A DNA stretch of 64,000 nucleotides from Acidimicrobiia bacterium (GCA_041676705.1 JBAYRL010000001.1:62001-126000), one strand, 5' to 3'. Positions 1 through 8,832 are shown, counted from the first letter of the stretch. Translations and numbers: made by a program. The notes: generated by a model not told the origin, from the letters alone.

Positions 1-707
1 ATAACCTGGCTAAAGCTACCGTTTTCAGTGCCAATCAAATTCTCGACTGGAACCCGGACGTTATCGAAATAAACTTCACAAAAATGCTGGTTGCCCACCA
101 TGTCTTTAATGGGTTTAACCGTTATGCCTGGCGTGCTCATGTCTACCGCGAATTCGGAGAGGCTTTGGTGTGGCCGACCATTCGGATTGGTGCGGGCTAT
201 CAGATAACACCAATGCGCGCTTTGGGCCCCGCTGGTCCAGATCTTTTGGCCGTTGATGACCCACTCGTCGCCGTTGCGCACCGCCGAAGTACGTAGGGAC
301 GCCACATCGGAACCGGCATCGGGTTCGCTCATACCAATGCACCACAGCGATTCACCGGTAATGATGTCGGGAATCCAGCGTTGTTGTTGTTCGGGTTTTC
401 CATACTCCAACAGGGTGGGTCCAATTTGGCGGTCTGCGAACCAGCTGGAAGCTACCGGGGCGTTGTTCGAGATTAGCGCTTCATAAACGACCAGACGTTC
501 AATGGCTGGCCGCCCTCCGCCTCCAATGGTGGTGGGCCAGGTCATACCCAACCAACCTCGGCTGGCTAATTCCTTAGCAAAGGCGGTGTCTTGGCCAACC
601 AACCAAGAATCTTCCTTATAACGATGAGTTTGGGTGTATTGCTTGGCTAAGGCGGTAGCTTCACTACGAAGCGCGACTAGCTCGGGAGTGAATCCAAAAT
701 CAATCAC
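1..707 (-). CDS. acyl-CoA dehydrogenase, 3' end cut off by window
   Basis: FAD-dependent alpha,beta-dehydrogenation of an acyl-CoA; the substrate cannot be told from this part. My reverse-strand translation gives about 235 N-terminal residues with the family's middle-domain signature (MSEPDAGSDVASLRT, then INGQKIWTSGAQ and YLIARTNP). The start is a GTG at 707-705 with a GGAGA ribosome site just upstream; the GTG overlaps the stop of the DUF971 gene by four bases (GTGA), so the two are translationally coupled. The catalytic-base region and the C-terminal helical domain lie outside the window. Family certain, subfamily unknown. Confidence 0.9.
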   Translation of the reverse strand, partial: MIDFGFTPELVALRSEATALAKQYTQTHRYKEDSWLVGQDTAFAKELASRGWLGMTWPTTIGGGGRPAIERLVVYEALISNNAPVASSWFADRQIGPTLLEYGKPEQQQRWIPDIITGESLWCIGMSEPDAGSDVASLRTSAVRNGDEWVINGQKIWTSGAQSAHWCYLIARTNPNGRPHQSLSEFAVDMSTPGITVKPIKDMVGNQHFCEVYFDNVRVPVENLIGTENGSFSQV

Positions 708-1102
708 GAGATCTCCGGATAGGGCGAACGCATTGATCCTCCGCCCAAACCCGAATCGGGTGGGTAGGTGGCTTGTCCTGAATCACACCATTCGCGCATT
801 GATGTCCAAGGGTAGATGCCAGTGGCATGACCATCATTCCAGGTGATCGCCAGTCCCCACGCTCCCACAAATTTAGCGGTCGAGATGGTTAAAGGAAGAG
901 GCGAACGAGGTGTCGGCCAAGGGGCCACATCACGGTCCCTAGAACTGCGACATCCTGCGCACGGGCATGCCATGCGAAGCTCTTCTAATCCGAAGGTGCA
1001 TTCCTTACCATCCTCGAAACGGATGGTCACACCTTTTTCACGTTCGATTACAACGTCAGCTACCTCAATACTTGTCACCTCTGCATCCTGCCACGCGGGC
1101 AC
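704..1102 (-). CDS. DUF971 (GBBH-like N-terminal domain) protein
   Basis: A 132-residue protein with the pattern of DUF971, the small beta domain related to the N-terminus of gamma-butyrobetaine hydroxylase: IRFEDGKECTFGLEELRMACPCAGCR, then a WGLAITWNDGHATGIYPWTSMREW block near residues 82-105. Stand-alone members bind metal or Fe-S cargo in some bacteria, but the role here is unknown. The extra cysteines (CPCAGC) are typical. The GTG start has AGAGGAG about 8 bases upstream. It is the first gene of a two-gene unit with the acyl-CoA dehydrogenase, overlapping it by GTGA. Confidence 0.85.
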   Translation of the reverse strand: MPAWQDAEVTSIEVADVVIEREKGVTIRFEDGKECTFGLEELRMACPCAGCRSSRDRDVAPWPTPRSPLPLTISTAKFVGAWGLAITWNDGHATGIYPWTSMREWCDSGQATYPPDSGLGGGSMRSPYPEIS

Positions 1103-1153
1103 GCTTTTCGCTCCTCTGAGGCACTTTGAGTGCTGGTGGGTTAGCGTATTGAC

Positions 1154-1636
1154 GTGAACATTCGCCTGATTAAACCCGACGAATATAGTGAGCTCGCTGA
1201 ACTTTCGGCATTAGGTTTCCGGGCCGCCGGATATGTCGATGAAGACTACGAACTTGAACTGCGTGACGTGGCTGGACGGGTGGCCAACTCGGAAGTGCTG
1301 GTGGCTCTAGATACCAATGGTCGCTTGCTTGGCGGAGTGACCTTTATTTCTGCTCACCCGTCGCCATACAGTGAGTTTGACCATGAAAACACGGCTGGGG
1401 TCCGCATGCTCTCGGTTCATCCGGGCGCTCGAGGCCAAGACGTTTCAGAAGCGCTGGTTCAAGCCTGTATCGACCGTGCTAAAGAGTTAGGTCGTAGCGC
1501 TATCATTGCTCATTCAGGCACCCTTGTTCGTGCAGCGCATCGTGTTTACGATCGTTTGGGATTTGAACGAGACCCCAACCTTGACTGGTGGCCGCTACCT
1601 GGAATTGAACTGCTCGGTTTTCGCTTAAACCTCTAA
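1154..1636 (+). CDS. GNAT-family N-acetyltransferase
   Basis: A 160-residue single-domain GNAT protein, divergent from the DUF971 gene. Motif D/A strands are visible (VLVALDTNGRLLGGVTFI, then VRMLSVHPGARGQDVSEALVQACIDRAKELG) and the C-terminal AHRVYDRLGFER motif B is classic. The pyrophosphate loop is unusual: the normal R/Q-x-x-G-x-G/A glycines are partly replaced (RGQDVSEAL), which may weaken acetyl-CoA binding. Substrate unknown. GTG start at 1154 in a short 51-base divergent gap, possibly leaderless. A clear terminator follows. Confidence 0.85.
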   Translation: MNIRLIKPDEYSELAELSALGFRAAGYVDEDYELELRDVAGRVANSEVLVALDTNGRLLGGVTFISAHPSPYSEFDHENTAGVRMLSVHPGARGQDVSEALVQACIDRAKELGRSAIIAHSGTLVRAAHRVYDRLGFERDPNLDWWPLPGIELLGFRLNL

Positions 1637-1676
1637 CTTCGGCGTTCCCACATTGGATATGCTGCAAAACAACGAG

Positions 1677-1707
1677 GAGGCCCACCGTTTCGATGGGCCT
1701 CTTTTCT
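1677..1707 (+). terminator. rho-independent terminator after the GNAT gene
   Basis: Perfect 8-bp stem GAGGCCCA (1677-1684) / TGGGCCTC (1694-1701), 9-base loop, followed by TTTTCT. It sits between convergent GNAT and citrate synthase genes and fits termination of the plus-strand gene. Confidence 0.85.
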
Positions 1708-1734
1708 AGGTTTTGAAACTGGGCTGGCCAGGTT

Positions 1735-3003
1735 TTAGCGTTCGGCGATGTCTAGATAATTGCGCTCGCCGGAGCCCGTATAAACCTGACGGGGCCGTAC
1801 GATACGCGAGTTCTGCTCAAGGGATTCCAACCAGTGAGCCAACCAGCCCGCCGTGCGGGGAATAGCGAAGAGCACGGTGAAGAGTTCTAGGGGGAAACCC
1901 ATCGATTGGTAAATGAGCCCTGAATAAAAGTCGACGTTGGGATACAAGCGGCGGCTCACGAAGTAATCGTCGTTCAGTGCTACTTCTTCCAGCTTGAGGG
2001 CAATGTCTAGCAGAGGGTTCTTGCCGGTGACTTCGAAAACTTCTTCAGCGTGGCGCTTAATAATCGCGGCGCGAGGGTCGTAACTCTTGTAAACACGGTG
2101 GCCAAAACCCTGCAAGCGGCGTTCACCGTTCTTCACGCTTTGTACGTAATCGTCGACGTTGTCGTAGCTCCCGATATCGGTGAGCATGCGAATTACAGCT
2201 TCGTTAGCACCGCCATGGCGAGGACCATACAGCGCGGCGGTGGCGGCGGCGGTGGCGGAATAGGGGTCGGCGTGGGCGCTGCCGACAGTGCGCATAGCAG
2301 CGGTAGAACAGTTTTGTTCATGATCGGCGTGCAAAATGAACAGCACATCAAGAGCCCGAGCCAGGACCGGATCCGCCTGATAGTGGTTCTCGGCAATTTT
2401 CCACATCATGGAGAGAAAGTTCTCGGGGAACGAGAGCATGTTGTCGGGGTAGACGAAAGGCATGCCCACGCTGAAACGGTGTGCGCCAGCTGCGAGAGTT
2501 GGCATTTTTGCAATCAAGCGAATGACCTGACGCATGCGAACCGCTGGGTCGTCGATGTTTTTGGCTTCTGGATAGAAGGTGGACATGGCGGCCACCGCTG
2601 AAACCAGCATGCCCATGGGGTGGGCATCGTGGTGGAAACCTTCCATGAACCGTTTACGAACGTTTTCATGAATGAAGGTGTGATGGGTTATCTCGTGTGT
2701 CCAAGCGGCGAATTGCTCTGCGTTTGGAAGCTCGCCGTTAATCAAAAGGTAGGCAACTTCAAGGTAAGTAGAGTTCTCGGCCAATTGCTCGATGGGGTAG
2801 CCGCGGTAGCGAAGAATGCCTTCATCACCGTTGATTTCAGTGATGGCGCTGGTGGTGGCAGCAGTGGCACCAAAGCCTGGGTCTAAATACCAAATGCCGG
2901 GGATAAGACCTTGAATGGCTTCGGCTGAAATTGCGCCATTCACAATCGGAACTTCAATCGATTCGCCGGTGCGGTTATCGGTAATTGTTACGGACTCTGC
3001 CAC
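1735..3003 (-). CDS. gltA: citrate synthase
   Basis: Condenses oxaloacetate and acetyl-CoA to citrate, first step of the TCA cycle, in the cytosol. The protein matches the hexameric bacterial type: N-terminal beta domain (GESIEVPIVNGAIS), then ILRYRGYPIEQLA, HADHEQNCSTAA, GPRHGGANEA with the active-site His, GFGHRVYKSYDPRA with the second His, and the Asp/Arg region near the C-terminus. I prefer the GTG at 3003-3001 because GGAGA lies five bases upstream; an in-frame TTG at 3042 has no ribosome site. Aconitase is about 2.7 kb away on the same strand, but the two are not one operon. Confidence 0.95.
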   Translation of the reverse strand: MAESVTITDNRTGESIEVPIVNGAISAEAIQGLIPGIWYLDPGFGATAATTSAITEINGDEGILRYRGYPIEQLAENSTYLEVAYLLINGELPNAEQFAAWTHEITHHTFIHENVRKRFMEGFHHDAHPMGMLVSAVAAMSTFYPEAKNIDDPAVRMRQVIRLIAKMPTLAAGAHRFSVGMPFVYPDNMLSFPENFLSMMWKIAENHYQADPVLARALDVLFILHADHEQNCSTAAMRTVGSAHADPYSATAAATAALYGPRHGGANEAVIRMLTDIGSYDNVDDYVQSVKNGERRLQGFGHRVYKSYDPRAAIIKRHAEEVFEVTGKNPLLDIALKLEEVALNDDYFVSRRLYPNVDFYSGLIYQSMGFPLELFTVLFAIPRTAGWLAHWLESLEQNSRIVRPRQVYTGSGERNYLDIAER

Positions 3004-3123
3004 TACATCTCCAAGGCTATGGTTAACGAGAATTGCGCCCAAGAACTAAAAGGGGCCCTATTTGAGGGTATCGCTCCTGGTGGTTTTGTGTGAACAAGTG
3101 GGCTTTAAATGCCTGCTTCTACC

Positions 3124-4470
3124 CTACAACGGTGTGTTGTCATGAGGGCGACCAACAAGAAGTTCTCTCTTGGTGTTTAGTGCTTCTAAGGCGTAGATAA
3201 GTTCGGTACGGGTTTCGCGAGGTTCGATTACGGCGTCGATGGAACCACGTTCAGCTGCCACATAGGGGTTGAGCAGGCGCTCTTCGTACTCACGCTCTAA
3301 TTCGGCCCGGCGTTCTGGAGTTTCTCGGCGGTGCAGCACCTCGCTGGCTTGTTTAGCGCCCATGACGGCGATTTCCGCGCTTGGCCACGCCAGCATGAGG
3401 TCGTTGCCCATGTGTTTCGAGTCCATCACTATGTACGCTCCGCCATACGACTTGCGCATTACCACTGCTAAACGTGGGACGGTGGCGCGGGCATAGGCGA
3501 ACGCCAGCTGAGCTCCGTGGCGAATCATGCCTCGCCATTCAAGATCTTTGCCTGGATAGAAGCCCGGCGTGTCAACCAAGGTAATTAACGGCAAGTTGAA
3601 GGCGTCGCAGAATGAAACGAACCGGGCACCTTTTTGGGAGGCGGGAATATCGAGAGTGCCAGCGAGAGCACTGGGCTGGTTGGCGATGATACCCACCGGG
3701 TGACCATCGAGGGTAGCGAGGCCGGTGACCAGATTTGTGGCCCAGGCTGACCGCAGCTCTAAGAATTCGTTTTCGTCAACGATTTCACCAATGACGTCGC
3801 GAACGTCGTAACTACCAGTGGGAGTGGTGGGTAGCAGTTCGCCTGCGGCTTCGGTACTGCGTTCGGCGGTATCGCTGGTTTGCCAACGCGGTGGTAGTTC
3901 ATCGGCGTGATTCGGCAAGTAGGCGAGGACGTCGCCGATGATGCCTAGGGCCTCGTCGCGGTCGGTGGCGATAGCCGAGGCCACGCCGCTTGATCGAGCA
4001 TGTGCATTGGCCCCACCGAGAGCATGGGTAGCAATGGGCACTCCAGTGAATTGGCGCACCATGGCGGGCCCACTGAGGAAAGCGTAGGCGTCTTCGGTCA
4101 TTACGACGTGGTCGGCAAGACCAAGCAGTAACGCAGGTCCACTAACTGCTGGCCCCACCGCAGCTGCCAGAATTGGCACGATTCCTGAGGTGGCGGCAAC
4201 CTCTTTGGCGGCCACCCCCCAACCCGTTAATGCCGCAATGCCTTCTTCAATATCGGCACCGCTAGAAGCCAAAATAAGTACCAGGGGCATATGTAAATCG
4301 CGTGCGGTCTTGGCCGCTGCTGCGATTGATTCGCCATCGGCAGGTAGGAGCGCTCCACGTTTGGTGTCGGAGTGTGATTCCACCAAGACCACTCGCCGTC
4401 CGTTTAGCTCATGAACGCCAACGTTGATGCTGCCAGGAACCTGCTTGCGTAAAGACAACAATATGGTCAC
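3124..4470 (-). CDS. acyl-CoA carboxylase beta-type carboxyltransferase, short form
   Basis: Carboxyltransferase half-reaction of biotin-dependent acetyl/propionyl-CoA-type carboxylases. The C-terminal domain is well conserved: PTGSYDVRDVIGEIVDENEFLEL, GIIANQPSALAGTLDIPAS, LVDTPGFYPGKDLEWRGMIRHGAQLAFAYA, KSYGGAYIVMDSKHMGNDL and WPSAEIAVMGAKQA. At 448 residues it is shorter than usual PccB/AccB proteins (about 510-550): the N-terminal half lacks the first 60-80 residues, and the crotonase core there is weakly conserved. No biotin carboxylase gene is nearby. GTG start without a clear ribosome site. Downstream of the 6C RNA terminator on the same strand. Confidence 0.85.
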   Translation of the reverse strand: MTILLSLRKQVPGSINVGVHELNGRRVVLVESHSDTKRGALLPADGESIAAAAKTARDLHMPLVLILASSGADIEEGIAALTGWGVAAKEVAATSGIVPILAAAVGPAVSGPALLLGLADHVVMTEDAYAFLSGPAMVRQFTGVPIATHALGGANAHARSSGVASAIATDRDEALGIIGDVLAYLPNHADELPPRWQTSDTAERSTEAAGELLPTTPTGSYDVRDVIGEIVDENEFLELRSAWATNLVTGLATLDGHPVGIIANQPSALAGTLDIPASQKGARFVSFCDAFNLPLITLVDTPGFYPGKDLEWRGMIRHGAQLAFAYARATVPRLAVVMRKSYGGAYIVMDSKHMGNDLMLAWPSAEIAVMGAKQASEVLHRRETPERRAELEREYEERLLNPYVAAERGSIDAVIEPRETRTELIYALEALNTKRELLVGRPHDNTPL

Positions 4471-4518
4471 TTAGGTACGACTTCATTCATCAGCGAAAAG
4501 TTACATCAAGACTTTAGC

Positions 4519-4656
4519 TAAAAATTGGAACAGGACCGGTCGGGGGGAGACCAGTCCTGTTCTAAAGGGGGTGACGAGGCCTTGGGGGGGACCGAACCGT
4601 CGTCACCGGCCATAGGCGGACCCAGGGGGGGCGGGTACATCGCCTTGGCTTATGTG
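4519..4656 (-). ncRNA. 6C-type small RNA with three C-rich hairpin loops
   Basis: Read on the minus strand, three successive hairpins each expose a run of six or seven C. Hairpin A spans 4645-4614 (AGGCG/CGCCU plus ACCC/GGGU, loop with C7). Hairpin B spans 4607-4570 (8-bp GGUGACGA/UCGUCACC, loop with C7). Hairpin C spans 4562-4528 (14-bp stem with one U-G wobble, loop UCCCCCC) and is followed by CAAUUUUU, so it doubles as the terminator. The known actinobacterial 6C RNA family has stem-loops with at least six C each, normally two. Ends are inferred from the promoter and terminator. Confidence 0.88.
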
Positions 4657-4662
4657 ATTACC

Positions 4663-4691
4663 ATTGTGAACCAAAACACATGATCTGTCAA
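4663..4691 (-). promoter_or_regulatory. sigma-A-type promoter for the 6C small RNA
   Basis: Minus strand: consensus TTGACA at 4691-4686, exactly 17 bases, then CACAAT at 4668-4663 (four of six matches to TATAAT). Predicted transcription start near 4656, about 11 bases before hairpin A. It lies back-to-back with the LysR gene's start region. Confidence 0.8.
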
Positions 4692-4726
4692 ACTGTTCTT
4701 TCAGATAGGTGCTATCGTTTTTAGAG

Positions 4727-5665
4727 ATGGATCTAAAACAGTTGGCCGCATTGGTAGCCGTGCACGAAACCGGTGGCTTCTCAGCCGCGGCTCGTGCCTT
4801 ATACACAGTACAGTCAAATGTCTCGTCTCACGTGTCAAGATTGGAAAAAGAACTCGGTGCCACCTTGGTTGACCGCACGAGCGGAGCCCTCACCGAGGAA
4901 GGTTTGGCGGTTGTTGGCAGAGCGCGACGGATTCAGGACGAACTGGAAGCCATCGTCTCTGACGTGGCATCTCTTGGTGATGAAATAACTGGCAATGCTC
5001 GCATTGGTGTGATTGGAACGGTGGGGCGATGGTTAGTGCCTCGCCTGGTCGATGCCGTCCATCGTGAACATCCCGGCGTTCGGATGGTGGTTCTGGATGC
5101 CACGACCACCTCATTATTGCCAATGGTTGAATCGCATGAGATCGACTTTGCCATCGTCAACATTCCTGTGTTGAACGTGGAGCTTCTCACCGAGTCATTA
5201 TTTAGCGAGGATCGTGTTCTGGTCACGCCAATTGATCACCCCTTAGCCGAGTGTGATTCAGTGGAGCTAGCCACACTGGCCGAATATGAGCTACTGCTTC
5301 CTCCAGCTGGCACCCTGTTTCGTGACGAACTCGACGACGCTGCAACTCGGATAGGGGTGGAGTTGAAATCGAAGGCCGAGGTCGACGGTATGCGACTACT
5401 AGCGTCCCTCGCCTTCCAAGGCTTTGGAGCGGCAGTGATTCCATCGGGCGCTGCGCCAGCGTGGGTAGGTGGTGAATGGACTGTAGCCGCCATTCAAGGC
5501 CTAGAACCGCGTTCGGTGGGTATAGTGAGGCGTCGCAAAGGCCGACTTTCCATGGCCGCCGAGGCAGTTCGGCATCAGATCCACGAGGTGGTAGCTAGCC
5601 AGCTTGAACAGCGAGCCGGTATTCACCCCGTAACCGAGCTGCCAGCTAAAAAGCACTCTGGCTAG
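4727..5665 (+). CDS. LysR-family transcriptional regulator
   Basis: Classic LysR layout: N-terminal winged HTH (residues 1-60, MDLKQLAALVAVHETGGFSA then VQSNVSSHVSRLEKELGATLVDR), linker helix, and a periplasmic-binding-protein-like effector domain (residues about 90-300, with GNARIGVIGTVGRWLVPRLV). I chose ATG 4727 because it gives the standard LysR N-terminus; an in-frame GTG at 4709 would add six residues. No clear ribosome site, so it may be leaderless. It is divergent from the 6C RNA and carboxyltransferase and convergent with aconitase; its target is not evident. Confidence 0.92.
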   Translation: MDLKQLAALVAVHETGGFSAAARALYTVQSNVSSHVSRLEKELGATLVDRTSGALTEEGLAVVGRARRIQDELEAIVSDVASLGDEITGNARIGVIGTVGRWLVPRLVDAVHREHPGVRMVVLDATTTSLLPMVESHEIDFAIVNIPVLNVELLTESLFSEDRVLVTPIDHPLAECDSVELATLAEYELLLPPAGTLFRDELDDAATRIGVELKSKAEVDGMRLLASLAFQGFGAAVIPSGAAPAWVGGEWTVAAIQGLEPRSVGIVRRRKGRLSMAAEAVRHQIHEVVASQLEQRAGIHPVTELPAKKHSG

Positions 5666-5709
5666 AGCCAGCAGCAAGGTACGGGAGGTGATTGAGGATT
5701 CGGTTGGCG

Positions 5710-7986
5710 CTAGGCCCCCATATTGCGACGGATAATATTCAGCGCGCTGCCGGCCTTAAACCACTCGATCTGTTCTTCTGAGAACGTGTGCAGCAAAGAG
5801 ATTTCCACACTTTCGCCGCTAGCGTGCTCGATGCGGGCCGTGATGGGCTTGTTTGGCTGCAGCTCAGCCAAACCCAGAATTGAAATCCGGTCGTCTTCTC
5901 CAACGAGGTCGTAGTCGGCGGGATTCGCGAAAGTGAAGGGTAACACCCCTTGCTTTTTCAGGTTGGCCTCGTGGATACGAGCAAATGATCGCGTAATCAC
6001 GGCCACCGCTCCTCGAAAACGTGGCTCCATGGCGGCATGTTCACGGGAGGAACCTTCGCCATAGTTTTCATCGCCAATCGCGACCCAAGAAATGCCAGCC
6101 TCGCTGTAGCGTTTGGCGATTTCGGGGTAAGGACGGGTTTGGCCGTCGGTAATATCTTTGCCTTGGCCGGCTTCGCCAGTAAACGCATTAATGGCACCAG
6201 CGAAGAGGTTGCCTGAAATGTTCTCGAGGTGGCCTCGATAGCGAAGCCACGGTCCGGCGGCTGAAATATGGTCGGTGGTGCACTTACCCTGAGCCTTCAT
6301 GAGCACCGGCAAAGCCAAGAAATCTTCGCCGTTCCATGGAGCGAATGGCTTTAACAACTGAAGCCGGTCAGAGGTGGGACTAACCACCACCTCCACCGAG
6401 GTAGCGTCAGCCGGAGGTGCAATGAAACCGCTTTCACCGGGGGTGAATCCCGCATCGGGCAGTTCAACCCCGACCGGTACGCTGAGTTTCACCTCTTCAC
6501 CGGCTTCATTTACCAAGGTGTCAGTGAGCGGATTGAAATCAAGCGTGCCTGCCAAGGCCAAAGCCACCACCGTTTCGGGCGACGTTACAAAGGCCAGAGT
6601 CGTTGAGAGCCCATCGTTACGCTTAGGAAAGTTGCGATTGTACGAAGTGACAATGGTGTTGAGGTCGCCTTCAACCACATCGGAGCGCGACCACTGGCCA
6701 ATGCAGGGCCCGCACGCGTTGGCTAACACGGTGGCACCAATGCGTTCGAAATCAGCCAGCAGCCCGTCGCGTTCAATAGTGGCGCGGACCTGTTCGGAAC
6801 CCGGCGTTATCATTAGGTCGGTTTTACACTTAAGTCCACGCTCGGCAGCTTCGCGAGCAATAGAAGCTGCTCGGGTGATGTCCTCATAGGACGAGTTGGT
6901 GCATGAGCCAATAAGCGCATAGCTAATTTCTTGGGGCCAGCCGTTCAACTTGGCATCGGCACCTACTCTCGAAACCGGCCGAGACAAATCAGGGGTGTGC
7001 GGACCATTGATTAGTGGTTCAAGTTGGTCCAGATTTATTTCAATAACCTGATCGTAATAAGCCTCGGGATTGGCCAGTACATCCTCATCGGCGCGTAGAT
7101 GCTCGGCCACGGCGTTAGCGGCATCTGCCAGCTCTTCACGCCCAGTTGACTTCAGGTACCTGGCCATTGCTTCGTCGTAACCAAAAAGTGACGTTGTGGC
7201 ACCGATTTCGGCACCCATGTTACAGATGGTGGCTTTGCCAGTGGCGCTGATCGACTCGGCCCCCGGTCCCAAATACTCGACGATGGCACCGGTGCCACCC
7301 TTAACGGTCAGTATTCGGGCCACTTCTAAAATGATGTCTTTCGGGGCCGTCCAGCCGTTCAAACGCCCGGTGAGCTTTACACCAATGGCTTTCGGCCAAC
7401 GGATGTTGAAGGGGAATCCGGTCATCACATCAACGGCATCGGCCCCACCAACCCCGATGGCCACCATGCCCAGACCACCAGCGTTTGGCGTGTGACTATC
7501 GGTGCCGATCATCATGCCGCCTGGGAACGCATATTGTTCCAGCACTACTTGGTGGATGATGCCGGAGCCCGGCTTCCAAAAACCAATGCCATATTTTGCA
7601 GAAACAGATTCCAGAAACTTGTAGACCTCAGAGTTGTCGTTTAGCGCTACCGCCAGGTCAACGTCGCCTTCGACCTTGGCTTGAATTAGGTGGTCACAAT
7701 GAACGGTTGAGGGGACCGCCACTTCAGGTAGGCCAGCGGTCATGAACTGCAAAAGCGCCATTTGTGCGGTGGCGTCTTGCATAGCCACGCGATCTGGTCG
7801 TAGATCGGTGTAGCTCACGCCACGATCAAGACCCCCGGTCTCTGGATTATCGAGGTGATTGATGAGGATTTTTTCGGCCAGTGTCAACGGTCGCCCGAGG
7901 CGCTCACGACCGACTCGTAGCCGCTCATCTAATGTGCCATAGACTCGGTTCACGAGTTCGATCGGGGTGCTGGCTGCGACATGCAT
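5710..7986 (-). CDS. aconitate hydratase, mitochondrial-type
   Basis: Interconverts citrate and isocitrate in the TCA cycle through a [4Fe-4S] cluster. The 758-residue length and order of domains fit the mitochondrial-like aconitase family rather than AcnA (about 890) or AcnB. Visible motifs: VPSTVHCDHLIQA, GTDSHTPNAGGLG, the first cluster cysteine in GSCTNSSYED, the other two in NACGPCIGQW, and the swivelling C-terminal domain with GDENYGEGSSREHAAMEPR. ATG at 7986 with GGTGGA upstream. It is convergent with the LysR gene and divergent from the GntR gene, a possible regulator. Confidence 0.95.
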   Translation of the reverse strand: MHVAASTPIELVNRVYGTLDERLRVGRERLGRPLTLAEKILINHLDNPETGGLDRGVSYTDLRPDRVAMQDATAQMALLQFMTAGLPEVAVPSTVHCDHLIQAKVEGDVDLAVALNDNSEVYKFLESVSAKYGIGFWKPGSGIIHQVVLEQYAFPGGMMIGTDSHTPNAGGLGMVAIGVGGADAVDVMTGFPFNIRWPKAIGVKLTGRLNGWTAPKDIILEVARILTVKGGTGAIVEYLGPGAESISATGKATICNMGAEIGATTSLFGYDEAMARYLKSTGREELADAANAVAEHLRADEDVLANPEAYYDQVIEINLDQLEPLINGPHTPDLSRPVSRVGADAKLNGWPQEISYALIGSCTNSSYEDITRAASIAREAAERGLKCKTDLMITPGSEQVRATIERDGLLADFERIGATVLANACGPCIGQWSRSDVVEGDLNTIVTSYNRNFPKRNDGLSTTLAFVTSPETVVALALAGTLDFNPLTDTLVNEAGEEVKLSVPVGVELPDAGFTPGESGFIAPPADATSVEVVVSPTSDRLQLLKPFAPWNGEDFLALPVLMKAQGKCTTDHISAAGPWLRYRGHLENISGNLFAGAINAFTGEAGQGKDITDGQTRPYPEIAKRYSEAGISWVAIGDENYGEGSSREHAAMEPRFRGAVAVITRSFARIHEANLKKQGVLPFTFANPADYDLVGEDDRISILGLAELQPNKPITARIEHASGESVEISLLHTFSEEQIEWFKAGSALNIIRRNMGA

Positions 7987-8091
7987 GTGTGGGGTCCACC
8001 TTGTTGGCTAGCGGGAAAATGAACAAAAACGTTTGAACGGTAGGACAATTGTTGTTTGCTTCCGCTCAGAGAGAATACAAGTATAGAACAA

Positions 8092-8832
8092 GTGAGAACT
8101 ATCCGCTATCGGGAGATTGCCGAAGAACTGAGAGGCCAAATCGCCAACGGTAACCTTGTGGCCGGGCAGGTTCTTCCAAGTGAAGCCGAACTCTCAAAGA
8201 GCCATTCGGTCAGTCGTGTGACCATTCGAAAAGCCTTGGAACTGCTTCGACAAGACGGATTGGTGGATGCTCGCCAAGGTTTCGGCTGGTTCGTGGCTAT
8301 AGCACCCTTAAAACAACCGTTAGCGCAGTTAGGCACGATCGAAGGGCAGCTAATCGACTGGGGTGTGCCTACGGTTCGGAAGGTTTTGGAGTTTAGCTTT
8401 GTACCTGCTCCGAAAGAGGCACGGGATGCTTTTGGCACCAACACGGTATTGCAGGTTCGCAGAGTGAACTTAGCTAACGGCGTGCCATTTGCTCGGGTCA
8501 CCGTTTGGTGCCCTGAAGAACTTGGTGCGAATCTCTCGCGCTCTGACGTTGAGAAGTTTTCGTTCTACGAAGCGCTAGAAGTCGAACTTGGCGATGCTAC
8601 CCAAATCATCGGGGCCGGGGTGGCGTCCGAAGCCGATGCGCAAGTGCTTGATATCCCAGTTAACTCACCAGTCTTGGTATGCCATCGAACAACCCGCGAC
8701 AAAGAGGGTCACACAATCTTGGTGAGCGAACATATCTTTCCTGCTCACTTGACTCATTTTGTGGTGGAATTGCCCCATGTTGCTGACCCTGACCAAGGGG
8801 GCGGCATGTGGCTATTAGATGAAACCACTTGA
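8092..8832 (+). CDS. GntR/HutC-family regulator with UTRA domain
   Basis: N-terminal winged helix (RYREIAEELRGQIANG, LPSEAELSKSHSVSRVTIRKALELLRQDGLV) followed by a UTRA ligand-binding domain (residues about 85-235, ending in HTILVSEHIFPAHLTHFVVEL). Such proteins repress catabolic or uptake genes and release DNA on binding a small effector. GTG 8092 gives the normal family N-terminus (RTIRYREIAEEL); a TTG at 8056 would add 12 residues of no family character. No good ribosome site is seen. It is transcribed away from aconitase across a roughly 100-base gap and may regulate it; ligand unknown. Confidence 0.88.
   Translation: MRTIRYREIAEELRGQIANGNLVAGQVLPSEAELSKSHSVSRVTIRKALELLRQDGLVDARQGFGWFVAIAPLKQPLAQLGTIEGQLIDWGVPTVRKVLEFSFVPAPKEARDAFGTNTVLQVRRVNLANGVPFARVTVWCPEELGANLSRSDVEKFSFYEALEVELGDATQIIGAGVASEADAQVLDIPVNSPVLVCHRTTRDKEGHTILVSEHIFPAHLTHFVVELPHVADPDQGGGMWLLDETT

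Noticed and set aside
2050..2601. Plus-strand ORF of 183 codons with a glycine run, inside gltA
   Set aside because: It is antisense to conserved citrate synthase sequence; the glycine run mirrors an Ala/Thr-rich helix of the real protein.
4603..4806. Minus-strand ORF of 67 codons across the 6C RNA promoter
   Set aside because: No family character; it overlaps the promoter, hairpin A and the LysR N-terminus, and is explained as chance.
5649..5670. Short hairpin CTGGCT/AGCCAG at the end of the LysR gene as terminator
   Set aside because: Loop of two bases and no T tract; not convincing.
6374..6889. Plus-strand ORF of 171 codons within the aconitase gene
   Set aside because: Antisense to strongly conserved aconitase motifs; Ser/Thr-rich composition is typical of a shadow frame.
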